From Psychroserpens sp. (GTDB taxonomy: Bacteria; Bacteroidota; Bacteroidia; Flavobacteriales; Flavobacteriaceae), in the NCBI GenBank assembly GCA_017643165.1, contig JAEPNY010000002.1, positions 934,979 to 998,978 on the forward strand: a DNA stretch of 64,000 nucleotides, written 5' to 3'. The notes under the pieces were generated by a model. The model searched no databases, was not told where the DNA came from, and was given only the letters and a program-made list of their open reading frames with translations. Made by a program: the position numbers and the translations under genes. Position 1 is the stretch's first letter. Each line of letters opens with the position of its first letter. Shown piece after piece: positions 48,725 through 57,495 of the stretch.

Positions 48725-49585
48725 ATGAAAAAAATATTCCTCTCTTGTATCACATTTTTATCAATACTCCTTGTGGGTAATGCACAGCAATTAGAAAATT
48801 CACTGTTGTGGGAAATATCAGGAAATGGTTTAGAGTCTTCGTCTTATTTATTTGGTACCATTCATATGACTTGTGATGCTACTATAGATGATAAGGTTCA
48901 AAATGCATTAGATAACACCTCTCTGCTCGTACTAGAATTGGATATGGATGATCCATCATTACAAGCAAAATTGATGAAAGATCTCTACATGAAAGATGGC
49001 AAAACCTTACATGACTTCTTATCAAAAGAAGACTTTGCCTTGTTAGAATCATTTGTCAAAGAACAAACAGGTGCGCCTTTAGCATTAATGAGTAATATGA
49101 AACCATTCTTTATTTCAGCATCCTTTTATCCTAAAATGCTGGGTTGTCCTGTACAGTCTTTCGAGGCTGAATTAGTTAAAGTTGCTCAAGAACAAAATGA
49201 AGAAGTCTTAGGTCTAGAGACCGTTGAAGAGCAGATGAATGTTTTTAATGCTATTCCATACGAAGATCAAGTCGTTGATTTGTTAAGAACAGCTAAGGAT
49301 AAACTAGCCTATGATACAGAGACCTTTCAAAAACTATTGCAGTTATACGATTCACAAAATATAGAAGGTATGCAATTAATGATGCAAGAAGACCGTAATT
49401 TAACGACTAGCAAGCATAAAGATAAAATGCTTGACGATCGCAATAAGAATTGGATACCAAAAATTGAAGAATTCTCAAAAGCGCAGCCTACGTTTTATGG
49501 TGTTGGTGCAGCGCACCTCGCTGGAGAAAATGGTGTGATTAAACTTTTAAGAAAAGCAGGTTACAAAGTTACTGCCGTAAAATAG
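48725..49585 (+). CDS. TraB/GumN-family protein, exported
   Basis: This 286-aa protein has a signal peptide (MKKIFLSCITFLSILLVGNAQ) and the TraB/PrgY/GumN domain. It opens with LWEISGNGLESSSYLFGTIH (the conserved GxxH motif) and ends with FYGVGAAHLAGENGVIKLL (GxxxH). Paired GTIH and GAAH motifs are thought to form a metal site; relatives degrade peptides or lipids in some systems, but most are uncharacterised. The ATG at 48725 was used instead of one 20 codons upstream because the signal peptide begins there. It is divergent from ompW. Confidence 0.88.
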   Translation: MKKIFLSCITFLSILLVGNAQQLENSLLWEISGNGLESSSYLFGTIHMTCDATIDDKVQNALDNTSLLVLELDMDDPSLQAKLMKDLYMKDGKTLHDFLSKEDFALLESFVKEQTGAPLALMSNMKPFFISASFYPKMLGCPVQSFEAELVKVAQEQNEEVLGLETVEEQMNVFNAIPYEDQVVDLLRTAKDKLAYDTETFQKLLQLYDSQNIEGMQLMMQEDRNLTTSKHKDKMLDDRNKNWIPKIEEFSKAQPTFYGVGAAHLAGENGVIKLLRKAGYKVTAVK

Positions 49586-49609
49586 ATAGATTTTACACAA
49601 ACATGAATT

Positions 49610-49630
49610 AAGCCTCTGAAATAGAGGCTT
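49610..49630 (+). terminator. terminator of the TraB/GumN-like gene
   Basis: An 8-bp stem (AAGCCTCT / AGAGGCTT) with a 5-nt loop is followed by TTTT. Confidence 0.82.
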
Positions 49631-49811
49631 TTTTATTAAAAATATCCTAAAAATACCCCTGCAAAACAATAAAACTTTATTAAAATAGGTTATAAATCTG
49701 AGATTTATTGCTAAATTTGAAGCGCTATTAATTCCCAAATTTACATTAGTGTTAACAAAAAGTAGATACTTTTCAAATCAAGTATCTATAGAAAATTTGC
49801 CTACTTAATAT

Positions 49812-50474
49812 ATGAACGTTAATTCCTATATAGACCACACTTTACTTAGTTCAACAGCAACTGAAAGAGATATTATCGATCACTGCAATGATGCAAAGAA
49901 ATACAAATTCTATGCTGTTTGTGTTAATAGTTGCTACGTACGACTAGCTTATCAACTACTTAAAGATTCAGAAGTCAAGATTTGTACAGTTGTTGGCTTT
50001 CCTTTAGGTGCAAGTTCTACTGAGGCCAAAGTTTTTGAAGCAAAGCAAGCTATAAATGATGGTGCTGACGAAATTGATATGGTTATGAATTTAGGAGAAT
50101 TCAAGAGTAAAAATCACGTTGAAGTATTTAAGGATATAAAGGAAGTCAAAACTGCGATTGGTAAGACACCATTGAAAGTAATAATTGAAATTAGCGAACT
50201 TTCCAAAAACGGTATTGTTAAAGCTTGTGAGATCTGTGTTGATGCTAAAGCCGATTTTGTAAAAACTTCTACTGGCTTTTCTAAGAGTGGTGCGACGTTA
50301 ACCGCTGTAAAAATCATGAAGAAAACAGTTAAAGACAATTGCCAGATTAAAGCTTCTGGTGGTATTCGTGATTTTGAGACGGCAAAAAAATACATTGATG
50401 CAGGTGTTAATCGCCTCGGAACTTCTAGTGGTATAGCAATAAGTAAAGGTGAATACTCAGACGCCGATTATTAA
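49812..50474 (+). CDS. deoC: deoxyribose-phosphate aldolase
   Basis: DeoC splits 2-deoxyribose 5-phosphate into glyceraldehyde 3-phosphate and acetaldehyde in deoxynucleoside salvage. The 220-aa TIM-barrel protein has YIDHTLL at the N-terminus, TVVGFPLGASSTEAKVFEA, DEIDMVMNLGEFKS with the catalytic Asp, the Schiff-base Lys in DFVKTSTGFSKSGAT, and the proton-relay Lys in CQIKASGGIRDFETA. The length is typical. A histidine phosphatase gene follows after 66 nt. Confidence 0.95.
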   Translation: MNVNSYIDHTLLSSTATERDIIDHCNDAKKYKFYAVCVNSCYVRLAYQLLKDSEVKICTVVGFPLGASSTEAKVFEAKQAINDGADEIDMVMNLGEFKSKNHVEVFKDIKEVKTAIGKTPLKVIIEISELSKNGIVKACEICVDAKADFVKTSTGFSKSGATLTAVKIMKKTVKDNCQIKASGGIRDFETAKKYIDAGVNRLGTSSGIAISKGEYSDADY

Positions 50475-50509
50475 GTCATTTTCGTAAACATTCGTAACTA
50501 TTAGAATCG

Positions 50510-50517
50510 TATCTTTG
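50510..50517 (+). promoter_or_regulatory. -7 promoter box of the histidine phosphatase gene
   Basis: TATCTTTG matches TAnnTTTG exactly, 23 nt before the ATG at 50541. TTCG-type sequences lie upstream but none at the ideal distance. Confidence 0.55.
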
Positions 50518-50540
50518 ATTTCAATCCAACAAAATCAAAT

Positions 50541-51053
50541 ATGAAATCTCTATACGCATTCTGCTTACTCATTACCTTTAGTACGTTCAGTTACGCTCAG
50601 GACGTTACGGCTTCTACTGAAACCACTCATTTTTACCTAATTCGTCATGCTGAAAAGGACAAAAGTAATCCTGAGAATAGAAACCCTCATCTCACAGAAA
50701 AAGGGCAAGAAAGAGCTTTAAAATGGCGTGAAATTTTTAAACATATCGAATTTGACGCTGTTTATTCCACACAATATCATCGTACCATAGAAACTGCAAC
50801 TCCAACTGCTAAAGCGAATAATCTAGATATTCAATTCTATGATCCTCGTAAATTATATTCTGAAGCGTTCAAATCGGCGACGCAAGGTAAAACAGTATTA
50901 ATCGTTGGTCACAGTAATACTACACCAGCATTTGTAAATGCAATAATTGGACAAGACAAGTATAAGTCTATAGATGAATCCAATAATGGAAATTTATACA
51001 TCATTTCAATAAATGATGCCACTATTATTGATAAAGTATTGACGATTAATTAA
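50541..51053 (+). CDS. SixA-like histidine phosphatase, exported
   Basis: This 170-aa protein has a signal peptide (MKSLYAFCLLITFSTFSYAQ) and a short histidine-phosphatase domain. The catalytic RHAE (FYLIRHAEKDKS), LTEKGQERA, the second Arg/His region (YSTQYHRTIETATPTA) and the C-terminal His in VLIVGHSNTTP are all present. Family members dephosphorylate proteins or small molecules. Export points to a periplasmic substrate. Its last 8 nt overlap the end of the convergent DUF6503-like gene. Confidence 0.92.
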   Translation: MKSLYAFCLLITFSTFSYAQDVTASTETTHFYLIRHAEKDKSNPENRNPHLTEKGQERALKWREIFKHIEFDAVYSTQYHRTIETATPTAKANNLDIQFYDPRKLYSEAFKSATQGKTVLIVGHSNTTPAFVNAIIGQDKYKSIDESNNGNLYIISINDATIIDKVLTIN

Positions 51054-51798
51054 CATTGATTTCATTCAATTCAATCTTTGAAACGAGATCTAATTGACCC
51101 GATTCAAATAAGGTTGGAAGTTCTGGAAGTTTAATCGCTTCTGATTTTGGTTTGTAATTATTATAATCTACAAATCGAACACCCTCAATTAATCGCTCGT
51201 TATAAGCTTCTCTAAATCGCATTCCCTTTCCATCGTCCTCATTATAAGAGTAGGCTAAATATTGTAGTTTGAATGTTTCCTTATCGATCCAATACAAAAA
51301 CTCATCTTCAAAATCCTCTCCACCACCTTCTTCTTTGAAAGTTACACGAATGGTATAATACATGGTATCGTTTATCCGTGTATCTGCCAATTTTTCTTTA
51401 ATTACAGCTGCATCATTTAATCCATAAGGCAGAACAGAAAAATAGTGTACAGAATTTACAGAGGCGGAATATTTAGTTGCCATGGTATCTGGAACTTCAA
51501 CAATGGAATCATTAAGAAAGCGTTCGAAGCCACTATTGCTAAGTACATCTTTAATGAGCTGCACAGTGCCCGAAGATGAATCTATTTTTTGACGTGAAAA
51601 TGCAAATATGCCTTTACTCCTTTTTGCGGCGTATTCTAGATTCCTAAATTTGAAGCTTATAATTGATGACTCTATTTTTGTACCACCGACGGCTTCTATA
51701 GATGTATCAATTATAGCTTGAGCAGACAGGTCTTCAGATTGGGTTGTATTGCAATTAACAACTAATAAACTTATTATAATTAGTACGATATATCTCAT
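51046..51798 (-). CDS. DUF6503-like lipoprotein
   Basis: This 250-aa protein has a lipobox (SLLVVNC, Cys16). It follows the pattern of a Flavobacteriia family annotated DUF6503: AIIDTSIEAVGGTKIESSII, NSVHYFSVLPYGLNDAAVI, VTFKEEGGGEDFEDEFLYWI, MRFREAYNERLIEGVRFVDY and a C-terminal DLVSKIELNEI. The fold is probably a LolA/LppX-like half-barrel, so a lipid-binding role at the membrane is possible but unproven. The ATG at 51798 gives the usual short lipoprotein signal. Confidence 0.72.
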   Translation of the reverse strand: MRYIVLIIISLLVVNCNTTQSEDLSAQAIIDTSIEAVGGTKIESSIISFKFRNLEYAAKRSKGIFAFSRQKIDSSSGTVQLIKDVLSNSGFERFLNDSIVEVPDTMATKYSASVNSVHYFSVLPYGLNDAAVIKEKLADTRINDTMYYTIRVTFKEEGGGEDFEDEFLYWIDKETFKLQYLAYSYNEDDGKGMRFREAYNERLIEGVRFVDYNNYKPKSEAIKLPELPTLFESGQLDLVSKIELNEINVN

Positions 51799-51865
51799 AA
51801 TTGGAGGTTTCAATCTTTGTCGGAATTCTGCGAAGTTAATAACAATTAATACTATGAAAAATAAT

Positions 51866-51873
51866 TACCTTTG
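51866..51873 (+). promoter_or_regulatory. -7 promoter box of smpB
   Basis: TACCTTTG matches TAnnTTTG and ends 5 nt before the ATG at 51879, so the transcript may be leaderless or nearly so. Confidence 0.5.
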
Positions 51874-51878
51874 CCTTT

Positions 51879-52337
51879 ATGCAAAAACCGGTCAACATAA
51901 AAAATAAGAAGGCAAAATTCGAATACGAAATTCTAGATACGTATACGGCTGGAATAGTCTTGACCGGAACGGAAATCAAGTCTATACGTGATGGTAAAGC
52001 CTCCATTGCCGAAAGCTTCTGTGAATTTAATGATCGTGGTGAATTATTTGTCATCAATATGACCATCCAGGAATACAGCCACGGCACATACTACAATCAC
52101 AAACCAAAAGCCGAACGAAAACTACTACTTAATAGGCGTGAGCTTAAAAAACTTGAAAGGGAAGTCAATGTAAAAGGTAACGCAATTGTACCCTTACGCT
52201 TGTTCTTAAATGAAAAAGGATTAGCTAAATTAGAGATCGCTCTTGGAAAAGGGAAAAAGCTGTTCGACAAACGTGAAACTCTTAAAGATCGCGATAACAA
52301 ACGTAATTTGGATCGCATCAAAAAGATTTACAAATAA
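51879..52337 (+). CDS. smpB: SsrA-binding protein
   Basis: SmpB binds tmRNA and delivers it to stalled ribosomes for trans-translation. The 152-aa protein has the OB-fold motifs [40 protein letters not shown] and [19 protein letters not shown], and the basic C-terminal tail ([20 protein letters not shown]) that enters the mRNA channel. The tmRNA gene itself is not in this window. Confidence 0.97.
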   Translation: MQKPVNIKNKKAKFEYEILDTYTAGIVLTGTEIKSIRDGKASIAESFCEFNDRGELFVINMTIQEYSHGTYYNHKPKAERKLLLNRRELKKLEREVNVKGNAIVPLRLFLNEKGLAKLEIALGKGKKLFDKRETLKDRDNKRNLDRIKKIYK

Positions 52338-52486
52338 CATCTTGTAAGAAAAGTTTTAACATTTACATTAGATTTAATTAGTATAGTTTAACATCTAACA
52401 GCTATTTTATTAGCTATGTTTGATCCAGCTCAGGCAACCAAATAACATATTTGTGCGTCTATATAATAAACCATCAATCATAAACT

Positions 52487-54955
52487 ATGAAATTAAAACT
52501 ACTCAGCCTTCTTTTTATTCTTTGTTCTTCTTTATCATTTAGTCAGATAACAGGGTCTGTTTCCGACAACAAAGAGCAACCATTACCATTCGTAAATATC
52601 TATATCGAAAACACTTATAAAGGAACGACCAGCAATGAAGATGGTTTATACGAATTGAACATTACTAAACCTGGACGTTATGTAGTCGTATTTCAATATA
52701 TTGGCTACAAAACAGTGAAAAAATCAGTAGATATTACTGATTTTCCGTTTCAGCTAGATGCAGTTCTTATTGACGAGGAAATATCTCTAGATGAAGTCGT
52801 CATTAATGCAGAAGAGAATCCAGCCAATGCCATAATCAGGAATGCCATTGCCAAACGCAAGGAGAATCAAGAAAAGATTAAAAGCTATAAAAGTGATTTC
52901 TATTCACGTGGTTTAATACGAATTAAAGATGCTCCAGAAAAAATCTTAGGCGCCGAAGTGGGTGATCTAGGAGGTGGATTAGATTCTACTCGAAGTGGTG
53001 TAATCTATCTATCTGAAACCGTATCAAAGCTTGAATTCCTTCGACCTAACAAACTAAAAGAAAACATCTTAGCCTCGAAGGTAAGTGGTGACGATAATGG
53101 CTTTAGTTTTAATAATGCCATTGACGTAGATTTTGATATCTATGGAAATACTATTGAAATCGGTAACCAAATTATTACGCCTATTGCAAATAATGCCTTC
53201 GGATACTATCGCTATGAATTAGAAGGTGTTTTTTATGATGATCGCGGAAATCTCGTTAATAAAATAAAGGCCACACCTCGTCGTAAAAACGATCCTGTAT
53301 TTGAAGGCTTTATTTACATCGTTGAAGACCAATGGACCGTCTACGCCATCGAACTTGACCTAACAGGAACTCAAGCGAGAATACCTGCGGTAGATAAAAT
53401 TAGGATCACGCAAAACTTTTCATTCTCTGAAAGTGATGCTATATGGGCGAAAATTTCTCAAAATATAGACTTTAAGTATGGGCTTTTCGGGATTAAAGGC
53501 GATGGGCGATTCACAGCAGTCTACAGTAACTATGTCTTCAATCCGAATTTGACCAAAAAAGATTTTAATAGAGAAATTGTTTCATTTGCTGAAAATGCAA
53601 ATCAAAAAGACAGCACCTTCTGGAATTCTACAAGACCTGTTCCTCTAACTTTAGAGGAAATAACAGATTATGTTAAAAAAGATAGTATTCAGATCGTACG
53701 TGATTCTAAAACATATAAGGATTCTGTGGATCGCGTTTCTAATAAATTTAACGTTGGTGATATACTCAGTGGCTACACGTACACTAACTCCTATGAAAAC
53801 TGGCGCGCAGGCATCACATCACCTATTAACGCCATAAGTTTTAATACGGTTCAAGGATGGAATGCCAATATCGGAGCCTATTACTCTAAAGGTTTTGATG
53901 AGGATTATCAACGTTACTTTTCGGTTAGTGGAAATATTAATTATGGATTCAGTGATGAGCGACTCCGAGGAACGCTTTCGGCTACCTACAAATTCAATAA
54001 TAAAAGTAGGCCTTTCTTAACCCTTTCAGGAGGTGTTATTACGCAACAGTTTAATGCTAGTAATCCAATATCTAAAGCATTAAACACAGGGTTCTCCATG
54101 TTCGCCGAAGAGAACTACATGAAGATCTATGAAAACAGTTTTGTTCAAGCATCGTATTCTAACGAATTGTTCAATGGATTTAGATTAAGCACAAGTTTGA
54201 GTTATCAAAGACGACAAGCGCTATTTAATACAACCGATCAAGCTTGGTATCCTCAAGACGATAAGATTTACACCAGTAATAATCCGTTAGATCCTTTAGC
54301 TTTTGGAGTGGCGCCATTTGATACCCATAACATAATGAAGGTTAATTTGACAGCACGAATTAATTTTGCCCAGAATTATCTTAGTTATCCTAACGGAAAA
54401 TTTAATATTCCAAACGGAAAATATCCAACAGTCATACTTGGTTACGAAAAAGGCTTTGCCTCCTCGATCGACGATTACAACTTTGATCAAATAAAATTCA
54501 GAATGACACAAGGATTAAATGTCGCTGATAAAGGACGCTTTCAATACAACATAAAAGCGGGTAAATTTTTTAATGGCGATGACATTGCTTTTGTGGACTT
54601 TCAACATTTTAATGGAAATCAAACTAATATTGGCTCAGGTTCTTATTTAAATGTATTTAACAATTTACCATACTATGCACTTAGCACCAATGATTCTTAT
54701 TTAGAAATGCATGCAGAACATGACTTCAATGGATTTCTGCTAGGTCGTGTACCATTATTAAAGAAACTCAACTTCAATTTAATTCTGGGCGCACATGCTT
54801 TGTCAACGCCAGATAATAAACCATATCAGGAATATACCATTGGTTTAGATAATATTGGATGGGGGAAATTTAGATTTTTACGAATAGATTACGTACGTTC
54901 GTATCAAAGCGGATTTCAAAGTGATGCCATTTTATTTGGTTTGAAATTCTTCTAA
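52487..54955 (+). CDS. DUF5686 / CarboxypepD_reg-like outer-membrane protein
   Basis: This 822-aa protein has a signal peptide (MKLKLLSLLFILCSSLSFSQ). A CarboxypepD_reg-like domain is at about 20-95 (ITGSVSDNKEQPLPFVNIYI, EDGLYELNI), and the DUF5686 domain (ANAIIRNAIAKRKENQEKIK onward) covers the rest. The second half has the alternating beta pattern of an outer-membrane barrel and ends in FGLKFF. These proteins are common in Bacteroidota and are distinct from TonB-dependent SusC transporters; no plug domain or TonB box is seen. The function is unknown. The NTF2-like gene follows after 10 nt. Confidence 0.85.
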   Translation: MKLKLLSLLFILCSSLSFSQITGSVSDNKEQPLPFVNIYIENTYKGTTSNEDGLYELNITKPGRYVVVFQYIGYKTVKKSVDITDFPFQLDAVLIDEEISLDEVVINAEENPANAIIRNAIAKRKENQEKIKSYKSDFYSRGLIRIKDAPEKILGAEVGDLGGGLDSTRSGVIYLSETVSKLEFLRPNKLKENILASKVSGDDNGFSFNNAIDVDFDIYGNTIEIGNQIITPIANNAFGYYRYELEGVFYDDRGNLVNKIKATPRRKNDPVFEGFIYIVEDQWTVYAIELDLTGTQARIPAVDKIRITQNFSFSESDAIWAKISQNIDFKYGLFGIKGDGRFTAVYSNYVFNPNLTKKDFNREIVSFAENANQKDSTFWNSTRPVPLTLEEITDYVKKDSIQIVRDSKTYKDSVDRVSNKFNVGDILSGYTYTNSYENWRAGITSPINAISFNTVQGWNANIGAYYSKGFDEDYQRYFSVSGNINYGFSDERLRGTLSATYKFNNKSRPFLTLSGGVITQQFNASNPISKALNTGFSMFAEENYMKIYENSFVQASYSNELFNGFRLSTSLSYQRRQALFNTTDQAWYPQDDKIYTSNNPLDPLAFGVAPFDTHNIMKVNLTARINFAQNYLSYPNGKFNIPNGKYPTVILGYEKGFASSIDDYNFDQIKFRMTQGLNVADKGRFQYNIKAGKFFNGDDIAFVDFQHFNGNQTNIGSGSYLNVFNNLPYYALSTNDSYLEMHAEHDFNGFLLGRVPLLKKLNFNLILGAHALSTPDNKPYQEYTIGLDNIGWGKFRFLRIDYVRSYQSGFQSDAILFGLKFF

Positions 54956-54965
54956 ATCCAATATT

Positions 54966-55484
54966 ATGAGACTATTAGTATTAATTGTTGCGCTAATGAG
55001 CAGCTCAATATTTGCGCAATCGGATGCAGATTATTTAAAGGACGTCCAGACATTAGACAGCACTGTAGAAGCGCTTTACAGTGTTATTTCTGGTGAAAAA
55101 GGAGAAGCGAGAGACTGGGAAAAGTTCAAATTCCTTTTTCATAAAGACGCGAAACTTATTCCTACTGGAAAAACTGAGAACGGTACAGTGAATGCTAATT
55201 TCATGACCACAGATGATTATATAGAACTTGCTGGAAAATGGCTAGTTGATAATGGATTTCATGAGGTTGAAATACATCGTACAACAAATACGTTTGGTAG
55301 TGTTACTCAGATATTCAGTACTTATGAGTCTTACAAAAGTAAAAACGATGAAGCGCCATTCGCTCGGGGAATTAACAGTATTCAATTGCTGAATGACGGA
55401 ACGCGATGGTGGGTAATTAATATCTACTGGCAACAAGAAACACCAGACAATCCTATTCCATCAGAATATTTACCTAAAGGATAG
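54966..55484 (+). CDS. exported NTF2/SnoaL-like protein
   Basis: This 172-aa protein has a signal peptide (MRLLVLIVALMSSSIFAQ). The body follows an NTF2-like cone fold: ALYSVISGEKGEARDWEKFK, LFHKDAKLIPTG, FGSVTQIFSTYESYK, GINSIQLLNDGTRWWVINIYW. This is the typical pattern of small periplasmic proteins labelled SnoaL-like or DUF4440-like. No catalytic residues are evident. It is probably cotranscribed with the DUF5686 gene, and it is convergent with pcm (10 nt between stops). Confidence 0.75.
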   Translation: MRLLVLIVALMSSSIFAQSDADYLKDVQTLDSTVEALYSVISGEKGEARDWEKFKFLFHKDAKLIPTGKTENGTVNANFMTTDDYIELAGKWLVDNGFHEVEIHRTTNTFGSVTQIFSTYESYKSKNDEAPFARGINSIQLLNDGTRWWVINIYWQQETPDNPIPSEYLPKG

Positions 55485-55494
55485 CTAGACGTCT

Positions 55495-56136
55495 TTAGTT
55501 TTTATCTTCTAGCAACGGGACAAATCTAAATTCACCATGTTCATGTTGCTCAAATTCTTTTGGTCCTTTTCGTATGTAAAGCATCATGGTTTGAACATCA
55601 GTACCCACAGGTATCACAAGTCGTCCTCCTACCTTTAATTGACCTAATAAGGCTTTTGGGACGAAAGGTGCACCAGCAGTGACAATAACGCCGTCGAAAG
55701 GCGCTTCTTCGTCTAAACCTATATAACCATCGCCAAAAATAAGCTTCTTAGGACGATAGCCGAGCTTCGGTAAGAACTTGCTTGTTTTCTTGTAGAGTTC
55801 ATTCTGTCGTTCAATACTATATACTTTAGCACCTAGTTCACATAGAACTGCCGTTTGATAACCACTTCCCGTTCCTATTTCTAAAATTTTATCTCCAGGT
55901 TTTATTTGCAATAATTCTGTTTGAAATGCAACCGTAAAAGGCTGTGATATCGTTTGATCTGCTGCAATTGGAAATGCCTTGTCCTGATAAGCATGATCTA
56001 AAAATCCTGAATCCATAAATAAGTGGCGCGGTATTTTACCTATTGCTGCAATGACCTTATCATCTGTTATTCCCTTTGCTTTTATGGTCGCAACAAGCTT
56101 TTGACGTAGTCCTTGATGTTTAAGCGTATCTTTCAA
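55495..56136 (-). CDS. pcm: protein-L-isoaspartate O-methyltransferase (TTG start)
   Basis: PCM methylates isoaspartyl residues so damaged proteins can be repaired. The 213-aa enzyme has the family start MKDTLKHQGLRQKLV, IPRHLFMDSGFLDHAYQDKA, the substrate motif ISQPFTVA, SAM motif I ILEIGTGSGYQTAVL, and VIVTAGAPFVPKALLGQL. The initiator is TTG at 56134-56136, because the homologous start MKDTLKHQG maps there and no ATG exists in frame nearby. It has no signal peptide. Confidence 0.93.
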   Translation of the reverse strand: MKDTLKHQGLRQKLVATIKAKGITDDKVIAAIGKIPRHLFMDSGFLDHAYQDKAFPIAADQTISQPFTVAFQTELLQIKPGDKILEIGTGSGYQTAVLCELGAKVYSIERQNELYKKTSKFLPKLGYRPKKLIFGDGYIGLDEEAPFDGVIVTAGAPFVPKALLGQLKVGGRLVIPVGTDVQTMMLYIRKGPKEFEQHEHGEFRFVPLLEDKN

Positions 56137-56267
56137 AGTAGTTAAGTTTTCATTGCTAAAATAACGTAAACATTTCTATAGTAAAAGTTAATTTTAGGGT
56201 AATTATTAACCAAAACTACGGGTCTTATTTTTTAATTAAAATGGGCATTTAAAACCTATGAAAATCT

Positions 56268-56275
56268 TATTTTTG
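56268..56275 (+). promoter_or_regulatory. -7 promoter box of the MocA-family oxidoreductase gene
   Basis: TATTTTTG matches TAnnTTTG, 16 nt before the ATG at 56292. It probably starts the long plus-strand transcript that follows. Confidence 0.55.
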
Positions 56276-56291
56276 TTGAAAACGATATACA

Positions 56292-57251
56292 ATGCTAAAA
56301 GCTGGAGTTTTGGGTGCAGGTCATCTTGGTAAAATACATTTAAGATTACTGAATCAATCTGAAAAATATGAACTTGTAGGTTTTTATGATCCTGACGCGT
56401 CAAACGCTAAGAAGGTTGTGGAAGAATTCGGTTACACTTATTTTGAAAACATTGAAGACTTAATCGATGCGGTAGACATGGTTGACATCGTTACACCTAC
56501 ACTTTCACACTATGACTGTGCGAAACAAGCCATAGCTAAAGGCAAACATATTTTTATTGAAAAACCTATTACCAACACTGTTGAAGAAGCCGAACATATT
56601 CGAGAGTTGTTGGCTGAACATGGTTTACGTGGTCAGGTAGGTCATGTTGAACGTTTCAATCCTGCGTTTATCGCTGTGCGCGAACAAATCAATAATCCTA
56701 TGTTCATAGAAACCCATCGTTTGGCCGAATTCAATCCTCGTGGTACAGATGTTCCTGTAGTTTTAGATCTGATGATTCATGATATCGATATTATTTTGAG
56801 TGTTGTTCGATCTAAAGTGAAATCGGTTTCGGCAAGTGGTGTTTCAGTAATAAGTGATACTCCTGATATTGCTAATGCTAGAATAGAGTTTGAAAATGGC
56901 TGTGTAGCCAATTTAACAGCAAGTCGTATATCATTAAAAAACATGCGTAAATCGCGCTTCTTTCAAAAAGACGCCTATATCTCTGTAGATTTCTTGGAAA
57001 AGAAATGCGAGGTTGTAAAAATGAAAGATGCACCAGAACATCCTGGAGATTTCGATATGATACTTCAAAATGCTGAAGGCGTTAAGAAACAAATCTATTT
57101 CGATAATCCAGAAATATCTAGCAATAATGCCATATTGGATGAACTTGAGACATTTGCTGATGCCATCAATACCAATACAGCACCAATTGTTACGTTGCAT
57201 GATGGTACGGAAGCACTTCGCGTGGCAACAATGATTATTAACCAATTTTAA
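56292..57251 (+). CDS. Gfo/Idh/MocA-family oxidoreductase
   Basis: This 319-aa NAD(P)-dependent enzyme has an N-terminal Rossmann fold (KAGVLGAGHLGKIHLRLL), the EKP motif (IFIEKPITNTVEEAEHI) with the active-site Lys, and the C-terminal substrate domain with HVERFNPAF and a His in DLMIHDIDIIL. Family members act on sugars, inositols or biliverdin-like compounds; the sequence does not fix the substrate. It is the first gene of a plus-strand run reaching to miaA. Confidence 0.9.
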   Translation: MLKAGVLGAGHLGKIHLRLLNQSEKYELVGFYDPDASNAKKVVEEFGYTYFENIEDLIDAVDMVDIVTPTLSHYDCAKQAIAKGKHIFIEKPITNTVEEAEHIRELLAEHGLRGQVGHVERFNPAFIAVREQINNPMFIETHRLAEFNPRGTDVPVVLDLMIHDIDIILSVVRSKVKSVSASGVSVISDTPDIANARIEFENGCVANLTASRISLKNMRKSRFFQKDAYISVDFLEKKCEVVKMKDAPEHPGDFDMILQNAEGVKKQIYFDNPEISSNNAILDELETFADAINTNTAPIVTLHDGTEALRVATMIINQF

Positions 57252-57261
57252 GGTCAAAACT

Positions 57262-57447
57262 ATGAATCGTACATTTGTGTTATCCACGATTTTAGTCACC
57301 TCAATTCTCTTAGCACTTCAGCTAATAGATCTTGACTATAGCGATCTGAGCAATAACAATTTTGGATGGATCCTTGCATTTGTACTCATTCTAATTGTTA
57401 TGTGTTATGTGTTATTCTTTAAATTAAATAATTCAAAACTTAAATAA
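57262..57447 (+). CDS. small two-helix membrane protein
   Basis: This 61-aa ORF starts 10 nt after the oxidoreductase stop and ends 48 nt before the next ATG, on the same strand. It has two predicted membrane helices (about 5-20 and 34-53, GWILAFVLILIVMCYVLFF) joined by an acidic loop, and a short basic C-terminal tail. I do not recognise a family. The good fit in the operon and the hydrophobic pattern support a real gene. Confidence 0.68.
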   Translation: MNRTFVLSTILVTSILLALQLIDLDYSDLSNNNFGWILAFVLILIVMCYVLFFKLNNSKLK

Positions 57448-57495
57448 ATACTAACTCAAAATACCTGTGTATCAGGAAAAAAACATAATAACTTC

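Noticed and set aside
52418..52436. GTTTGATCCAGCTCAGG resembles the 5' end of 16S rRNA
   Set aside because: Two edits away from the 16S sequence, and nothing rRNA-like follows; the region goes straight into the promoter zone of the DUF5686 gene. Chance similarity.
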